The notes under the pieces were generated by a model, which was given only the letters and a program-made list of their open reading frames with translations, did no database searches and was not told the origin of the DNA. Made by a program: the position numbers and the translations under genes. This document shows positions 8,918 through 19,186 of a stretch of 64,000 nucleotides of DNA, piece by piece; the stretch's first letter is position 1, and every line of letters begins with the position of its first letter. The DNA is taken from positions 248,001 through 312,000 of the forward strand of contig JANQJA010000009.1 in NCBI GenBank assembly GCA_028281885.1, written 5' to 3'. Origin of the DNA: Pseudomonadales bacterium. GTDB lineage: Bacteria; Pseudomonadota; Gammaproteobacteria; Pseudomonadales; Azotimanducaceae.

Positions 8918-11849
8918 CCCCAAGACGACGACGGATACCCAGGTCTATGGTCGGTTGTTGTCCTATGTGACACCGTACTGGGCTGCGTTCCTGCTCAGCA
9001 TGTTTGGTTTCATCCTGTATTCGCTGTCGAACGTGGGTTTCATGCAGCTCGTTGCCTATATCGTGGATTCTTTGAGTGGCAAGGACCCGCTGGTGGATAC
9101 GCGGGTTGAACCAGTGCTGCGGGCACTATTTGGCGACAGCGACTCGCTGAACCGTAACGTGATTCCGCTGGCGATTGTTTCGATAGCGGTCGCCCGGGGA
9201 TGCGGCACATTTATCGGCAACTATTTCATTACCCTGATCGGTACCAATCTAATTCATAACCTGCGTTGCGAGCTGTTTGATCAGTTACTGCGTCTTCCCA
9301 GCAGCTTTTTCGATCGAAATTCGATGGGGCATCTGGTTGCCAAGGTCACCTTTCATGTGACGCAGGTGACGGGTGCGGCTACTGATGCGGTTCGGGTCAT
9401 TATCAGGGAAGGATTCACGGTCATCGGTTACCTGGCCTTCCTGTTTTACCTGAACTGGCGCCTGACGCTGATTTTTCTGGCTGTGGCTCCCTTTATCGCG
9501 TTGCTCGTTGATTATGCCGGCAAGCGCTTTCGACGTATCAGTGAGCGGATTCAGGATTCGATGGGGGACGTGACCCATGTTGCTTCGGAGGCGGTGCAGG
9601 GATATCGGGTGGTCCGAACTTTCGGCGGCACTGCCTATGAGCGGGACCGCTTCGCCCGCGTCAGCCATGACAATCGTCGCCAGTCGATGAAGATGGTGGT
9701 GACTTCCTCGATTGCAACGCCCGTGGTTCAGGTCGTTGTTGCCATTGCACTGGCATTCCTGGTGTGGCTGGTTCTCGAACCGGCGCTGCTGGCCAACATG
9801 AGTGAGGGGATGGTCGTTGCGTTCATCGGCACCGGCGGCTTGCTGGCCAAGCCGATTCGTCAGCTCTCTGAGGTCAATTCGACGGTGCAGAAAGGGCTGG
9901 CTGCTGCTGCGGATATCTTCGATCTGTTTGACGAGACGCCTGAAGTAGATAACGGCACGAGGGACGTCAAACGGGCGAATGGCAAGATCGAGTTCCGGCA
10001 TGTTTACTTTCGCTATGACGACACAGACGATGCCCCGGTTCTGAAAGACGTCAGTTTTACTGTGGCGCCGGGTGAAACGATCGCCCTGGTTGGACGTTCC
10101 GGGTCGGGCAAAAGCACGCTCGCCAGTCTCATCCCGCGTTTTTATTCACCTTACAAGGGCAGTATCCTGCTCGACGATGTGCCCATCGAGGATATTCAGC
10201 TGGCGTCGCTGCGCAGCCAGATATCGATCGTCAGTCAGGATGTGACGCTCTTTAATGCCACGGTCGGTCGCAACATCGCTTATGGAACTCTGAATGACAA
10301 AAGTACCGAGAAGGTTCGGGAAGCGGCAAAACGTGCCTACGCCTGGGATTTCATCAGCGAGTTGGACGAGGGACTCGATACCATCGTCGGTGATGATGGC
10401 GTATTACTTTCTGGCGGCCAGCGTCAACGGATTGCCATCGCGCGCGCCTTTCTGAAGGACTCGCCCATCCTGATTCTTGATGAGGCCACATCAGCGCTGG
10501 ATTCGGAGTCCGAGCGGTATATTCAACAGGCACTGGATGCTGTGGTCGAGGGCAGGACCACGTTTGTTATTGCCCATCGTCTTTCTACGATTGAGAAGGC
10601 GGATCGAATTTTTGTCATTGATGACGGTTGCATCGTTGAACAGGGTAGTCATGACGAGCTGCTGGCCAGGGGGGGTGCCTACGCTAAATTACACCAGCAT
10701 CAGCATTCGGGCATGCTGCCTTCGTCGAAGACGATCCGGACGCCGCCACCATCAACCTTCCGGCCGGTGCCAATGACGCGGGAAACTCCCTGGGAATGGA
10801 TCTCTGATGATTTCAATCCGCTACCGAGAGCCTGGCATTCCGATTCCATGTGGCCTCGGCTACTGGCTCCGCTCGCTTTTCTTTATACCGCCATTGCAAA
10901 ACGTCGGCGAAGGCGACTCGAGCGTAGCGTTCGCTGGCAACCATCGGCGCCGGTCATCGTTGTTGGCAACATCTCCGTGGGTGGCACCGGTAAATCTCCG
11001 TTGGTCATGTGGCTGGCGGACAGGCTGGTAGAGAGAGGGCTTTCACCCGGGATTGTCAGCCGCGGCTATGGGGGGCATTCGAATCATTACCCGGTCGAGG
11101 TGAATGCGTTGACTGACCCCGCCGTCTGCGGGGACGAAGCGGTGATGATCGCAAGACGAACCCAGTGTCCCGTGGTGGTCGACCCCGATCGTGTCGCGGC
11201 TACCCGGCACCTGCTCGATGTGTTTGGCTGTGACGTTGTGCTGAGTGATGATGGCATGCAGCACTACGCCCTGATGCGTGATCTTGAAATCGCGGTAGTC
11301 GATGGGGAAAGGGGATTGGGTAATGGGCTGTGCCTGCCTGCCGGCCCGCTGAGAGAACCGCCATCGCGCCTTGGTGAGGTTGATTTTATTGTGATTAATG
11401 GCGAAACAGATGATCGATTTACAGGGCAGACCACAACAATGCAACTGGTACCCGCGACCTTTGTCAACGTGATGACGGGGGAGCGCCGGGATCTTGAGTT
11501 TTCCAGCGCGGTACATGCCGTCGCTGGTATTGGAAACCCTACGAGATTCTTCAACGCGCTGAGATCGCTCGGATTGCAGATCATCGAGCATCCGTTCGCG
11601 GACCACCACAGGTTCCAGTTGGACGAACTGACCTTTGGCGATGACATTCCTGTCGTGATGACAGAAAAGGACGCGATCAAGGTCCAGAAGCTGGGACCCT
11701 CAGTGATTCACGATGAGTTTTGGTATCTTGAGGTCGAAGTTCAGCTTGACGAGTCTTTCGTTGACCAGGTCATGGCCCGTATCTTCCCGACAAAATCGGG
11801 CGCTGAAATTCAGTCAGCGCCAGCGAAAACGGCACAGGAGATTCGATGA
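8901..11849 (+). CDS. msbA-lpxK: MsbA lipid A flippase fused in frame to LpxK tetraacyldisaccharide 4'-kinase
   Basis: One uninterrupted frame of 982 codons encodes two proteins that are normally separate. Residues 1 to about 607 are MsbA, the ABC exporter that flips lipid A across the inner membrane: six membrane helices, Walker A GRSGSGKS near 398, signature LSGGQRQR near 503 and Walker [13 protein letters not shown] near 525. Residues about 625-982 are LpxK, which phosphorylates the 4' position of the lipid A precursor: [19 protein letters not shown] with its P-loop near 694, then [16 protein letters not shown] and [10 protein letters not shown]. Between them is a Pro/Thr-rich linker with no stop codon. 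ATG codons at 10773 and 10848 could start a separate LpxK, but neither has a convincing ribosome site. The start at 8901 is chosen because the frame upstream (to 8853) lies inside exbD. The two genes are adjacent in most relatives, so fusion needs only loss of a stop codon. Confidence 0.88.
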   Translation: MPNNDSPKTTTDTQVYGRLLSYVTPYWAAFLLSMFGFILYSLSNVGFMQLVAYIVDSLSGKDPLVDTRVEPVLRALFGDSDSLNRNVIPLAIVSIAVARGCGTFIGNYFITLIGTNLIHNLRCELFDQLLRLPSSFFDRNSMGHLVAKVTFHVTQVTGAATDAVRVIIREGFTVIGYLAFLFYLNWRLTLIFLAVAPFIALLVDYAGKRFRRISERIQDSMGDVTHVASEAVQGYRVVRTFGGTAYERDRFARVSHDNRRQSMKMVVTSSIATPVVQVVVAIALAFLVWLVLEPALLANMSEGMVVAFIGTGGLLAKPIRQLSEVNSTVQKGLAAAADIFDLFDETPEVDNGTRDVKRANGKIEFRHVYFRYDDTDDAPVLKDVSFTVAPGETIALVGRSGSGKSTLASLIPRFYSPYKGSILLDDVPIEDIQLASLRSQISIVSQDVTLFNATVGRNIAYGTLNDKSTEKVREAAKRAYAWDFISELDEGLDTIVGDDGVLLSGGQRQRIAIARAFLKDSPILILDEATSALDSESERYIQQALDAVVEGRTTFVIAHRLSTIEKADRIFVIDDGCIVEQGSHDELLARGGAYAKLHQHQHSGMLPSSKTIRTPPPSTFRPVPMTRETPWEWISDDFNPLPRAWHSDSMWPRLLAPLAFLYTAIAKRRRRRLERSVRWQPSAPVIVVGNISVGGTGKSPLVMWLADRLVERGLSPGIVSRGYGGHSNHYPVEVNALTDPAVCGDEAVMIARRTQCPVVVDPDRVAATRHLLDVFGCDVVLSDDGMQHYALMRDLEIAVVDGERGLGNGLCLPAGPLREPPSRLGEVDFIVINGETDDRFTGQTTTMQLVPATFVNVMTGERRDLEFSSAVHAVAGIGNPTRFFNALRSLGLQIIEHPFADHHRFQLDELTFGDDIPVVMTEKDAIKVQKLGPSVIHDEFWYLEVEVQLDESFVDQVMARIFPTKSGAEIQSAPAKTAQEIR

Positions 11850-12034
11850 CGGTAGACAAACGTCTGATCAGCCTGCTTGTTTGTCCGCTCTGCAAGGGAA
11901 AGCTGGATTACCGCCCTGATGCAGAAGAATTGATCTGCCTGGCTGAGAGACTTGCCTATCCGATTCGCGATGGCGTCCCGGTCATGCTGGCAACAGAGGC
12001 AAGGCAGCTAACCAGCGAAGAGAAACCGGATTGA
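11846..12034 (+). CDS. ycaR: Trm112-like small protein YcaR
   Basis: This 62-residue Trm112-family protein has the N-terminal CPLC pair, a further Cys in [15 protein letters not shown], and the typical end [12 protein letters not shown]. In bacteria these proteins sit between lpxK and kdsB, and their role is unclear; eukaryotic and archaeal Trm112 activates methyltransferases. It overlaps the LpxK end by four bases (ATGA) and the kdsB start by four bases, so it is translated with both. Confidence 0.9.
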   Translation: MTVDKRLISLLVCPLCKGKLDYRPDAEELICLAERLAYPIRDGVPVMLATEARQLTSEEKPD

Positions 12035-12777
12035 CGTCGGCGTATACGGTCATCATTCCAGCCCGATTAGCCTCGACCCGGCTGCCTGGCAAGCCGCTGG
12101 CAGACATCTGTGGCAGGCCAATGATTCACTGGGTTGTCGAGCAGGCGATGAAGAGTCACGCCAGGACTGTAGCGGTGGCCTCCGATAGCCAGGAAGTGAT
12201 TGATGCGGTCGCTCGCCTCGGGATCAGGACATGCCTGACGGACGCGGATCACCCGTCGGGGACGGATCGATTGGAAGAGGCCGCGTGCCAGCTGGGACTC
12301 GGCCAGGAAGATATCGTAGTCAACCTGCAGGGGGATGAGCCGTTGATGCCACCAGCGGTGATTGATCAGGTCGCTGATTGTCTTGCGAATTCGCAGGTAT
12401 CGATGGCGTCGCTCTATGAAAACGTTGATGACGGCGATGGGGTCGATGATCCCGGCATTGTCAAGGTTGTGACTAACGAGAAGGATGAGGCGCTATATTT
12501 CAGTCGAGCGGCGATACCGTTTGATCGAGATGGTATGAGCTCCGCTTACAAACGTCATCTTGGGATATATGCCTATCGGGTTTCCTTGTTGCAGCAGTTT
12601 GTGAAGTGGGGTAGCTCCCCGGTCGAAGAAATTGAAAAACTGGAACAGTTGCGCGCCCTGTGGCGCGGCGAACGCATCCAGATGGCGCCCGCCGCCGTGA
12701 AAATTCCCCCGGGAGTGGATACGCTCGAGGATCTCGAGCGGGTTCGCGCCGTGTTGGCTGCCAGGCCCCCCGTGTGA
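12031..12777 (+). CDS. kdsB: 3-deoxy-manno-octulosonate cytidylyltransferase
   Basis: KdsB activates Kdo with CTP to give CMP-Kdo, the donor for the inner core of lipopolysaccharide, in the cytoplasm. The N-terminus [20 protein letters not shown] is the nucleotide-binding signature of the family, and [11 protein letters not shown] near residue 94 carries the metal-binding Asp. [12 protein letters not shown] and HLGIYAYR are also typical. The start codon is TTG, overlapping the stop of ycaR (ttga). The length of 248 residues is normal. It lies in the lipid A/envelope operon. Confidence 0.95.
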   Translation: MTSAYTVIIPARLASTRLPGKPLADICGRPMIHWVVEQAMKSHARTVAVASDSQEVIDAVARLGIRTCLTDADHPSGTDRLEEAACQLGLGQEDIVVNLQGDEPLMPPAVIDQVADCLANSQVSMASLYENVDDGDGVDDPGIVKVVTNEKDEALYFSRAAIPFDRDGMSSAYKRHLGIYAYRVSLLQQFVKWGSSPVEEIEKLEQLRALWRGERIQMAPAAVKIPPGVDTLEDLERVRAVLAARPPV

Positions 12778-13781
12778 TTCCAAAACCCCGGCAGGCAGTC
12801 TCGCTGCGCGCTTACAATTCGCTCGGACTCGACGCTCTGGCTGAATACCTGTTGCCGGTGCACTCCGTCACCGAAGCGCGTTCAGCGCTGGCACTGGCAA
12901 AGCAGCAGTCCTGGCCGGTTACGATGCTCGGCGGTGGCAGCAATGTGGTGCTGACCGGAAACGTCTCCGGTCTGGTCATCGTGAATCGGCTGGAAGGCAT
13001 CACCTTTGAGGGAGCCAGGGTGGTCGCTGCGGCAGGTGAGGTCTGGCAGACACTTGTGGACAGGACCCTCGCACAAGGTCTTACCGGGCTGGAAAACCTT
13101 TCCCTGATTCCGGGTTCGGTCGGTGGGGCGCCCATCCAGAATATCGGCGCCTATGGTGTCGAGCTTGCGCAGTTTGTCGAGACAGTCAACACGATTGATT
13201 GCGAGTCGCTGGAGGACGTGAGCTTCGATCGAGCCGCCTGTCAGTTTGGTTACCGGGACAGTTTTTTTAAACGGCAGGGTAAGGGGCGATACCTGATCAC
13301 CAGCGTGGAACTTCGGCTTGAAGAGACGTTCAGTCCGCGGCTTGATTATGCTGAGCTGCGTCATGCACTTGCCGATAATAAGAATCCTGATCCCTTCGAA
13401 GTAAGCCGGACCGTGTGTGAGATTCGGCGCCGGAAGTTGCCTGATCCGGCTGTGATCGGCAATGTCGGCAGCTTTTTCAAGAATCCCGTTGTCGCTGAGG
13501 CCCACCTGAGCAAGATACAGACCCAATTTCCTGACTTGCCATACTGGCCGGAACCGGATGGACAATTCAAGCTGGCCGCTGGCTGGTTAATCGACCAATG
13601 CGGTCTGCGAGATTCGCGGGTCGGGGATGCAGGCATCTACGAGCATCATGCCCTCGTGATTGTGAATCTCGGGGATGCGACGCCTCGGGACGTGACCACG
13701 CTGGCAGAAAACGTGGTCGCCGTGGTGAGTGACCGGTTCGATATCCTGCTGGAAACCGAACCGGTGCTCATGGGTGGTTAG
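12774..13781 (+). CDS. murB: UDP-N-acetylenolpyruvoylglucosamine reductase
   Basis: MurB reduces the enolpyruvyl group of UDP-GlcNAc-enolpyruvate to give UDP-MurNAc for peptidoglycan. The FAD-binding part shows MLGGGSNVVLTG, and the substrate part LSLIPGSVGGAPIQNIGAYG with the Tyr of the type I (E. coli-like) enzymes. The catalytic Ser/Glu region is seen as GNVGSFFKNPVV near residue 230. I start it at the GTG at 12774, which overlaps the kdsB stop by four bases and gives [19 protein letters not shown]; the frame is open further upstream but that lies inside kdsB. It is convergent with rne, with only 23 bases between their ends. Confidence 0.95.
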   Translation: MIPKPRQAVSLRAYNSLGLDALAEYLLPVHSVTEARSALALAKQQSWPVTMLGGGSNVVLTGNVSGLVIVNRLEGITFEGARVVAAAGEVWQTLVDRTLAQGLTGLENLSLIPGSVGGAPIQNIGAYGVELAQFVETVNTIDCESLEDVSFDRAACQFGYRDSFFKRQGKGRYLITSVELRLEETFSPRLDYAELRHALADNKNPDPFEVSRTVCEIRRRKLPDPAVIGNVGSFFKNPVVAEAHLSKIQTQFPDLPYWPEPDGQFKLAAGWLIDQCGLRDSRVGDAGIYEHHALVIVNLGDATPRDVTTLAENVVAVVSDRFDILLETEPVLMGG

Positions 13782-13804
13782 AACGAGCCGTTAGTGACGG
13801 GCAG

Positions 13805-16441
13805 TCAGCCTTCGGCTGAGACTGCAACCTGCTCTGATTCAATCCGTGGATCGTTCGCCGCACGTCCCCAGGTACTGGGATGTGAATCATCGATCTGTCG
13901 ATCTGCCGGTGGCAGTGCCGGTTCGGCGACCCGTGCCGGTGTGTTGGTCGTTACCGGTCCTGTCAGGGGTTGAGCAGGGTTGACCCGAGGGTCATTGGCC
14001 GCGCGGCCCCAGGTTGAAGGATGGCTGACTGCTTCAGTCATCGATGCAGCGTCTACCGCAGGCACGGACGTAGTTCCTTCGGCAGCGGTCACCACTTCAC
14101 TCGTTGTAGCGGCGGCTGGCGATTCAGGTGCGGCTGCTTCGACCTCGGATGCAGGCGCCGGTTCAGATTCCACTGCGACAGCCTGATCGGCAAGGTTGCC
14201 GATCTCCGTCTCAGCAACGGGCGCTGGCGCTTCTGCCGCGGAAGCCTCAGACGCCGCGCTCACCGTTTCGACCGCGGTTGTCGTTTCATCGCTGGTCTGC
14301 GGCGCGGGTTCCGCTGAGCGTCGACGCTGCTGACCGCGACGGCGGTTACCCTGGTTGCGCTTGTCGTTGTGCGACTCGGTCGCGCTTGCATCAGGCGTTT
14401 CTGTCTGCGACGTGACATCGGCTGCCTCATTGTCAGGCTTGCGTCGTCGCCGTCGCCGATTCTGGTCGCCTCCCCGTGACTCGTTATTCCGATTATCGGA
14501 CTTGTTGTCGCGGTTGTTGTCACGACGATCGTTGCGATTGTCGTTTCTGTTCTGGCGCTTATCGCTGGCGGCATCGCCCTGGGCATTCTCCTGCTGTTTG
14601 CGTTTGCCCTGGCCGCTGCCCCGTCGCCGATTGCGACCGCGTCGAGATGAGCCACCGTCGCCACGTTTTTGTTCCTTGTCTCCGCCTTGTTTGCGCTTGC
14701 CGGAGGATTTCGAGGCTGGCTTGGCATCATTGTCGCCGAACAGTGTTCCCATCAGGCGGGCAAAGAAGCCTTTTTCGGGCTTGGGTTTGGCTCGCCTGGC
14801 GCGAGACCTGCCTGTGGGTGCCTCTGCTTTTTCAGTCGCGGCCGGCGGCGGATTGTTCGGTGTGACCGTTTTGACGGCAGCTTGTTCGGCGGATGCAGAA
14901 CGATTGCCATGAATGGGATCCGGTTCTACCTCAACGTCAATTTCGTAACTTGCTTCGGTCTCATCTTCATCCTGCGCCCTGATACGTTCGACCTTGAAGT
15001 GCGGGGTCTCCATATCAATGGAAGGAATAATGACGATGCGTACCTTGCAGCGGGCTTCCATTTCGGACAGATCGGTCCGCTTTTCATTCAGCAGGAATGA
15101 CGAAACCGGAATGGGCAGGAACGCGCGAATCTCTGAACTGGTGTCCTTGAGGGCTTCTTCCTCAATCAGGCGAATAACGGCCAGGGCACAGGATTCGACA
15201 TCGCGAATGGAGCCCAGTCCGCTGCAGCGCGGGCAGACGATGCCACTACTTTCCACCAGTGATTGCCGCAGCCGCTGACGGGACATCTCCAGCAGGCCGA
15301 AGCGCGATATTTTGCCGATCTGGACGCGGGCCCGGTCGACTGACAATGCTTCCCGCATCTGGTTTTCGACTTTGCGCTGGTTTTTGGCGGTGGACATGTC
15401 GATGAAGTCGATCACAATCAGCCCGCCGATGTCGCGCAGTCGAAGCTGGCGGCCAATCTCGTCCGCTGCTTCCAGGTTGGTGTTCAGGGCCGTCTCTTCA
15501 ATATCCGAGCCTCGGGTGGCGCGAGCAGAGTTGATATCGATGGAGACCAGTGCCTCGGTTGGGTCGATGACAATGGACCCGCCAGAGGGCAAACGTACTT
15601 CACGTTGAAATGCCGATTCGATCTGGTTTTCGATCTGGTAGCGGTTAAACAGGGGGACATCGCTATCGTATCGCTTCACCCGGGATGAGAACTGGGGCAT
15701 GACCTGGCTGACGAACTGGATAGCCTGTTCATAGCCTTCGTCAGTATCGATCAGGATCTCGCCGATATCGTCCCGGAGATAGTCTCGAATCGCGCGGGTC
15801 ACGATGTCGCTTTCCTGGTAAATCAGGAAGGGCGCGGATTTCTCATTGGCTGCCTGATCGATAGCCTCATTCAGCTGGATCAGGTAGTTGAGATCCCATT
15901 GCAGCTCTTCCACCGAACGGCCGACGCCAGCGGTGCGAATAATGACACCCATGTTTTTCGGGATATCGAGCTGCGACATGGTCTCTTTCAGCTCGTCCCG
16001 GTCATCACCGTCAATGCGGCGGGAGATGCCGCCTGCCCGGGGGTTGTTTGGCATGAGCACCAGGTAGCGGCCGGCCAGACTACAGAAGGTTGTCAGCGCG
16101 GCGCCCTTGTTGCCGCGTTCTTCCTTCTCGACCTGGACGATAACTTCAGTGCCTTCCTTGACCACGTCCTTGATGTTGACGCGGCCGCCGCCTTTGCTAT
16201 TGCCGGTGAAATACTCGCGGGAAATTTCCTTGAGTGGCAGAAAACCATGGCGGGTTGAACCGAAGTCGACAAATGCCGCTTCGAGGCTGGGTTCTACGCG
16301 GGTAATTTTACCCTTGTAGATATTGGCTTTCTTTTGTTCTCGTGCCTGGCCTTCAATATCCAGGTCAAACAGCTTCTGGCCATCGACCAGAGCGACACGC
16401 AACTCTTCATTATGAGTAGCGTTGATCAGCATTCTTTTCAT
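13805..16441 (-). CDS. rne: ribonuclease E
   Basis: RNase E is the main endonuclease of mRNA decay and rRNA/tRNA processing and the scaffold of the RNA degradosome. The catalytic half (about 1-510) has the S1 domain ([20 protein letters not shown]), the DNase I-like site with the two metal-binding Asp in [11 protein letters not shown] and IVIDFIDM, and the zinc-link CPRCSGLG. The C-terminal half (about 510-878) is disordered and very rich in Arg, Asn, Gly and Lys ([14 protein letters not shown]), as expected for RNA binding. Two copies of a short motif, [14 protein letters not shown], lie near residues 804 and 857; NDPR-like motifs are described as partner-binding sites in Pseudomonas RNase E. 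With 878 residues it is shorter than the 1061-residue E. coli protein. It diverges from rluC across a 400-base leader, where autoregulation usually acts. Confidence 0.96.
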   Translation of the reverse strand: MKRMLINATHNEELRVALVDGQKLFDLDIEGQAREQKKANIYKGKITRVEPSLEAAFVDFGSTRHGFLPLKEISREYFTGNSKGGGRVNIKDVVKEGTEVIVQVEKEERGNKGAALTTFCSLAGRYLVLMPNNPRAGGISRRIDGDDRDELKETMSQLDIPKNMGVIIRTAGVGRSVEELQWDLNYLIQLNEAIDQAANEKSAPFLIYQESDIVTRAIRDYLRDDIGEILIDTDEGYEQAIQFVSQVMPQFSSRVKRYDSDVPLFNRYQIENQIESAFQREVRLPSGGSIVIDPTEALVSIDINSARATRGSDIEETALNTNLEAADEIGRQLRLRDIGGLIVIDFIDMSTAKNQRKVENQMREALSVDRARVQIGKISRFGLLEMSRQRLRQSLVESSGIVCPRCSGLGSIRDVESCALAVIRLIEEEALKDTSSEIRAFLPIPVSSFLLNEKRTDLSEMEARCKVRIVIIPSIDMETPHFKVERIRAQDEDETEASYEIDVEVEPDPIHGNRSASAEQAAVKTVTPNNPPPAATEKAEAPTGRSRARRAKPKPEKGFFARLMGTLFGDNDAKPASKSSGKRKQGGDKEQKRGDGGSSRRGRNRRRGSGQGKRKQQENAQGDAASDKRQNRNDNRNDRRDNNRDNKSDNRNNESRGGDQNRRRRRRKPDNEAADVTSQTETPDASATESHNDKRNQGNRRRGQQRRRSAEPAPQTSDETTTAVETVSAASEASAAEAPAPVAETEIGNLADQAVAVESEPAPASEVEAAAPESPAAATTSEVVTAAEGTTSVPAVDAASMTEAVSHPSTWGRAANDPRVNPAQPLTGPVTTNTPARVAEPALPPADRQIDDSHPSTWGRAANDPRIESEQVAVSAEG

Positions 16442-16841
16442 TACGATTTCACTTTATTGGGGCGTCGGGCCGCCAGCGTGAAAATCGCCAAATTGTTGGG
16501 CTTTGAACTACTGGGTGGTTCGCTCTCCGGTTTGTTGTCTCATGCTATGACAGGGGAGGAGTTTTTATGAATATCCCCGGTGGAATAGGGTATGGATTCG
16601 ATATTCCCTGAACTGTCACTAACCCCTGATACAGCTAATTGAGTGTACAGATTTGACGATTTTTCGTTCGCGGTCTTCCGATCGCAGTTAATGTAGCCCA
16701 GCCCAGTCGGCTGGTGCGTCAAAATTCCTTGCAGTCATCTCGCCGTCATCGGTGTGAGATAATCCGCTTTTTTTCGGGGCCTCTCAGCTTCATAGAGCTG
16801 GTGAATTAGGTCGCCCGGGCGGCATCATAGCAGCAAATATC
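16442..16841. other. 400-base divergent intergenic region between rne and rluC
   Basis: No convincing gene is seen here. The side near 16442 is the likely 5' untranslated leader of rne, which in E. coli carries structures through which RNase E controls its own mRNA. I cannot assign a definite promoter. The short open frames here have no ribosome-binding site or protein-like composition. Confidence 0.6.
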
Positions 16842-17825
16842 ATGACCATCAAAGCAGTGCAGATGATCGAAATTGGTGCGGAAGACGACGGTCAGCGCAT
16901 CGATAATTTTCTGTTTCGGGTACTGAAGGGCGTACCCAAGTCGAGGGTCTATCGCCTCCTGCGACGTGGCGAGGTGCGCGTCAATGGGGGGCGCGCCAAA
17001 CCGATGCGACGGCTCAGGGCAGGCGACACATTGCGTATTCCACCACTGCGTGTCGGAGATGAGGCAGAATCCCGGGCGCCTTCATATTCAGTGATTGAAA
17101 AGGTAAAAAATTCAATCATTTATGAAGATAATGAAATGTTGGTTCTCAATAAGCCATCAGGCATTGCGGTCCATGGTGGCAGTGGTGTCAATGCCGGTGT
17201 CATTGAGGCGCTGCGTCGGCTCCGGCCCGATGAGCGCCGACTTGAGCTGGTGCATCGGCTCGACCGGGCGACGTCGGGGTGCCTGATGGTGGCGAAGAGG
17301 CGCTCAGCCCTATTGCGCCTCCAGCAGGCCCTGCGCGACAAGGTTGGTCTCGAGAAATACTACCTTGCGGTGGTGCATGGAGAGTGGCCTGAGGCGCGAA
17401 CGACCATCGAGTGGCCGATTGCCCGTCGGGAGCTGCCGACGGGGGGGCGATTGAGCGAGGTGTCCGAGGACGGGAAGCCGGCATTGACCCGTTTTGCGGT
17501 GCTTGCGGCAAGGCCATCAATGACGCTGCTGGAGGCAAGCCCGATTACGGGTCGTACCCATCAGATCAGGGTACATTGCGGTGTCAGTGGACATCCGGTG
17601 GTTGGCGATGACAAGTACGGCTGGCATGCACGCGATGAAGCCCTGTCAGTCGAGAGAATGATGCTGCATGCTTATCGACTGGTGATGCTGGGCGCCGATG
17701 AACAGCCTGTCATCGTCACCGCACCTCCTGAACCGCGGTTCTTGTCGTTTATTAAAGACAATATAAACAATAGTTTGGAAGCTATTCTTAGTGCTCGTTC
17801 TCAGTCTATTGAGACAGCACGTTAA
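16842..17825 (+). CDS. rluC: 23S rRNA pseudouridine(955/2504/2580) synthase
   Basis: RluC converts three uridines of 23S rRNA to pseudouridine. An S4 RNA-binding domain comes first (GQRIDNFLFRVLKGVPKSRVYRLL is its core region, residues about 17-45). The RsuA/RluC catalytic domain follows, with the signature LVHRLDRATSGCLMVAK near 132; the Asp in HRLDR is catalytic. TGRTHQIRVH and GDDKYG are also family motifs. The length (327) is normal, and position next to rne is conserved in gammaproteobacteria. Its 3' end overlaps the convergent maf gene by 20 bases. Confidence 0.95.
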   Translation: MTIKAVQMIEIGAEDDGQRIDNFLFRVLKGVPKSRVYRLLRRGEVRVNGGRAKPMRRLRAGDTLRIPPLRVGDEAESRAPSYSVIEKVKNSIIYEDNEMLVLNKPSGIAVHGGSGVNAGVIEALRRLRPDERRLELVHRLDRATSGCLMVAKRRSALLRLQQALRDKVGLEKYYLAVVHGEWPEARTTIEWPIARRELPTGGRLSEVSEDGKPALTRFAVLAARPSMTLLEASPITGRTHQIRVHCGVSGHPVVGDDKYGWHARDEALSVERMMLHAYRLVMLGADEQPVIVTAPPEPRFLSFIKDNINNSLEAILSARSQSIETAR

Positions 17826-18390
17826 TGCCGAAGTCGGCGAGCATGTCCTGAAGTAACATCAGGGGCAGGCCGATCAGCGTATTGAAATCGCGGCCACGAC
17901 TATCCCGGAGGAGAGTGATGCCCTGGCTTTCGGCGCGAATGCTGCCAGCGCAGTCATAAGGCTCATCGGCATCCAGATAGCCGTCTATGTCAGTTGCGGT
18001 CAGTTCGCGGAAATGAATCTCATAAACCTCGTGGCGAATGTCCTCTCGACCAGTATGGTCAATCAGCGCGATAGCGGATTCAAACGCGACCCAACGACCG
18101 GAACAGGCCGCCAGCTGCGCATGCGCGCGTTCCCGGCTGCCGGGCTTGTCGAAGCGGCGGCCTGACAGGTGGGCGACCTGGTCGGATCCGATGACCAGCC
18201 ACGGACCCTGACCCAGCTGACCAGAGACCGATTGCGCCTTGCCGCGCGCAAGTCGGCGGGCGCAGTCCGAGGCTGCCTCGTCATCCCGATAGGTTTCTGT
18301 AAATGAGGGTGCCAGCTGTCGGAAGGGGACGTTAAGTCGGGAGAGCAGGGATGCACGATAGGGTGAAGTGGATGCGAGAATCAGATCCAA
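17806..18390 (-). CDS. Maf-like nucleotide pyrophosphatase (YceF type)
   Basis: This 194-residue Maf/HAM1-fold protein hydrolyses non-canonical nucleoside triphosphates; YceF of E. coli prefers 7-methyl-GTP. The N-terminus LILASTSPYRASLLSRL and the central VIGSDQVAHLSGRRFDKPGS are the two active-site signatures, and EPYDCAGSIRAESQGI is the third. SDQVA (rather than ADTVV) is typical of the YceF subgroup. It is convergent with and overlaps the end of rluC, and is divergent from yceD, the place YceF normally holds beside yceD-rpmF. Confidence 0.92.
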   Translation of the reverse strand: MDLILASTSPYRASLLSRLNVPFRQLAPSFTETYRDDEAASDCARRLARGKAQSVSGQLGQGPWLVIGSDQVAHLSGRRFDKPGSRERAHAQLAACSGRWVAFESAIALIDHTGREDIRHEVYEIHFRELTATDIDGYLDADEPYDCAGSIRAESQGITLLRDSRGRDFNTLIGLPLMLLQDMLADFGINVLSQ

Positions 18391-18471
18391 CCCGATGAAG
18401 CCTCGTTATCTTGCTGAATTCATATAATTTTCTTTGACAGTATACAGGCTCAGCCCTAAGATGCGCCCCTT

Positions 18472-18990
18472 ATGTCGATGGGGCCGCTGCCAGCAAGCGT
18501 GGATTTCCGCAAATTGGCGGAGCGGCGGGCGTCATTGAACGGCTCAGTGCCGATCGAATCATTCTCTCGACTTCGGAGTCTGCTGCTCAGCTACTCAGGA
18601 GATATCAACATCGAGCTCAGCTTTGAGCCAGGCAAGGGGTCAACGCCCCGTGTTACGGGTCAGTGCCGGGGTCGGGTGGTGATGGAGTGCCAGAACTGCC
18701 TGGAGGCGGTGGAAGTGGCCGTCGAGGTGGATATCGATAGCGTCATTGTTGTCAGTGTCGAGCAGCTGCTGGCGCTGGAACAGGAAGACGACGGCATTGT
18801 ATGTAAAGGTGCGATGTTGCCTTTGGTCGATATCATCGAAGACGATCTTCTGGTCAGCCTGCCGATGGTGCCAAGGCACGACGGTCGTTGTGGTGAAACC
18901 TATTCCTCGCCAAATGACGAAACGCCGGACACTTACAGGCCGTTTGCCGGCCTCGAACGACTGAAGAAAGATTCAGACAGGAGCGAATAA
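18472..18990 (+). CDS. yceD: DUF177/YceD family protein
   Basis: YceD proteins always sit before rpmF and are linked to accumulation of 23S rRNA. This one has 172 residues with the family core [22 protein letters not shown] near 63-84 and the C-terminal [10 protein letters not shown] that ends most members. The start ATG at 18472 gives [19 protein letters not shown]. The stop codon shares one base with the start of rpmF (taatg), so translation is coupled. Confidence 0.92.
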   Translation: MSMGPLPASVDFRKLAERRASLNGSVPIESFSRLRSLLLSYSGDINIELSFEPGKGSTPRVTGQCRGRVVMECQNCLEAVEVAVEVDIDSVIVVSVEQLLALEQEDDGIVCKGAMLPLVDIIEDDLLVSLPMVPRHDGRCGETYSSPNDETPDTYRPFAGLERLKKDSDRSE

Positions 18991-19169
18991 TGGCGGTTCA
19001 ACAAAACAAGGTGACCCGTTCAAAGCGTGGTCGCAGACGAGCGCACGATGGACTCAAGGGCGCCACGTTATCGGAAGATCCGACCACGGGTGAAACTCAT
19101 CGACGTCATCACGTGACGGCCGATGGCTTTTATCGCGGCAAGAAAGTTGTCCAGCACGACAACGACTGA
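18990..19169 (+). CDS. rpmF: 50S ribosomal protein L32
   Basis: This 59-residue basic protein reads [20 protein letters not shown] and continues with the L32 pattern [21 protein letters not shown]32 is a structural protein of the large ribosomal subunit. Like the E. coli protein it lacks the zinc-binding Cys pairs seen in other bacterial L32 proteins. It overlaps the yceD stop by one base and is followed 17 bases later by plsX, the standard order. Confidence 0.97.
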   Translation: MAVQQNKVTRSKRGRRRAHDGLKGATLSEDPTTGETHRRHHVTADGFYRGKKVVQHDND

Positions 19170-19186
19170 TCCGTTCCACTCCGGCG

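Noticed and set aside
18430-18450. LexA-like box before yceD (gacagtatacagg)
   Set aside because: The CTG and CAG halves are not separated by ten bases, so it does not fit the operator.
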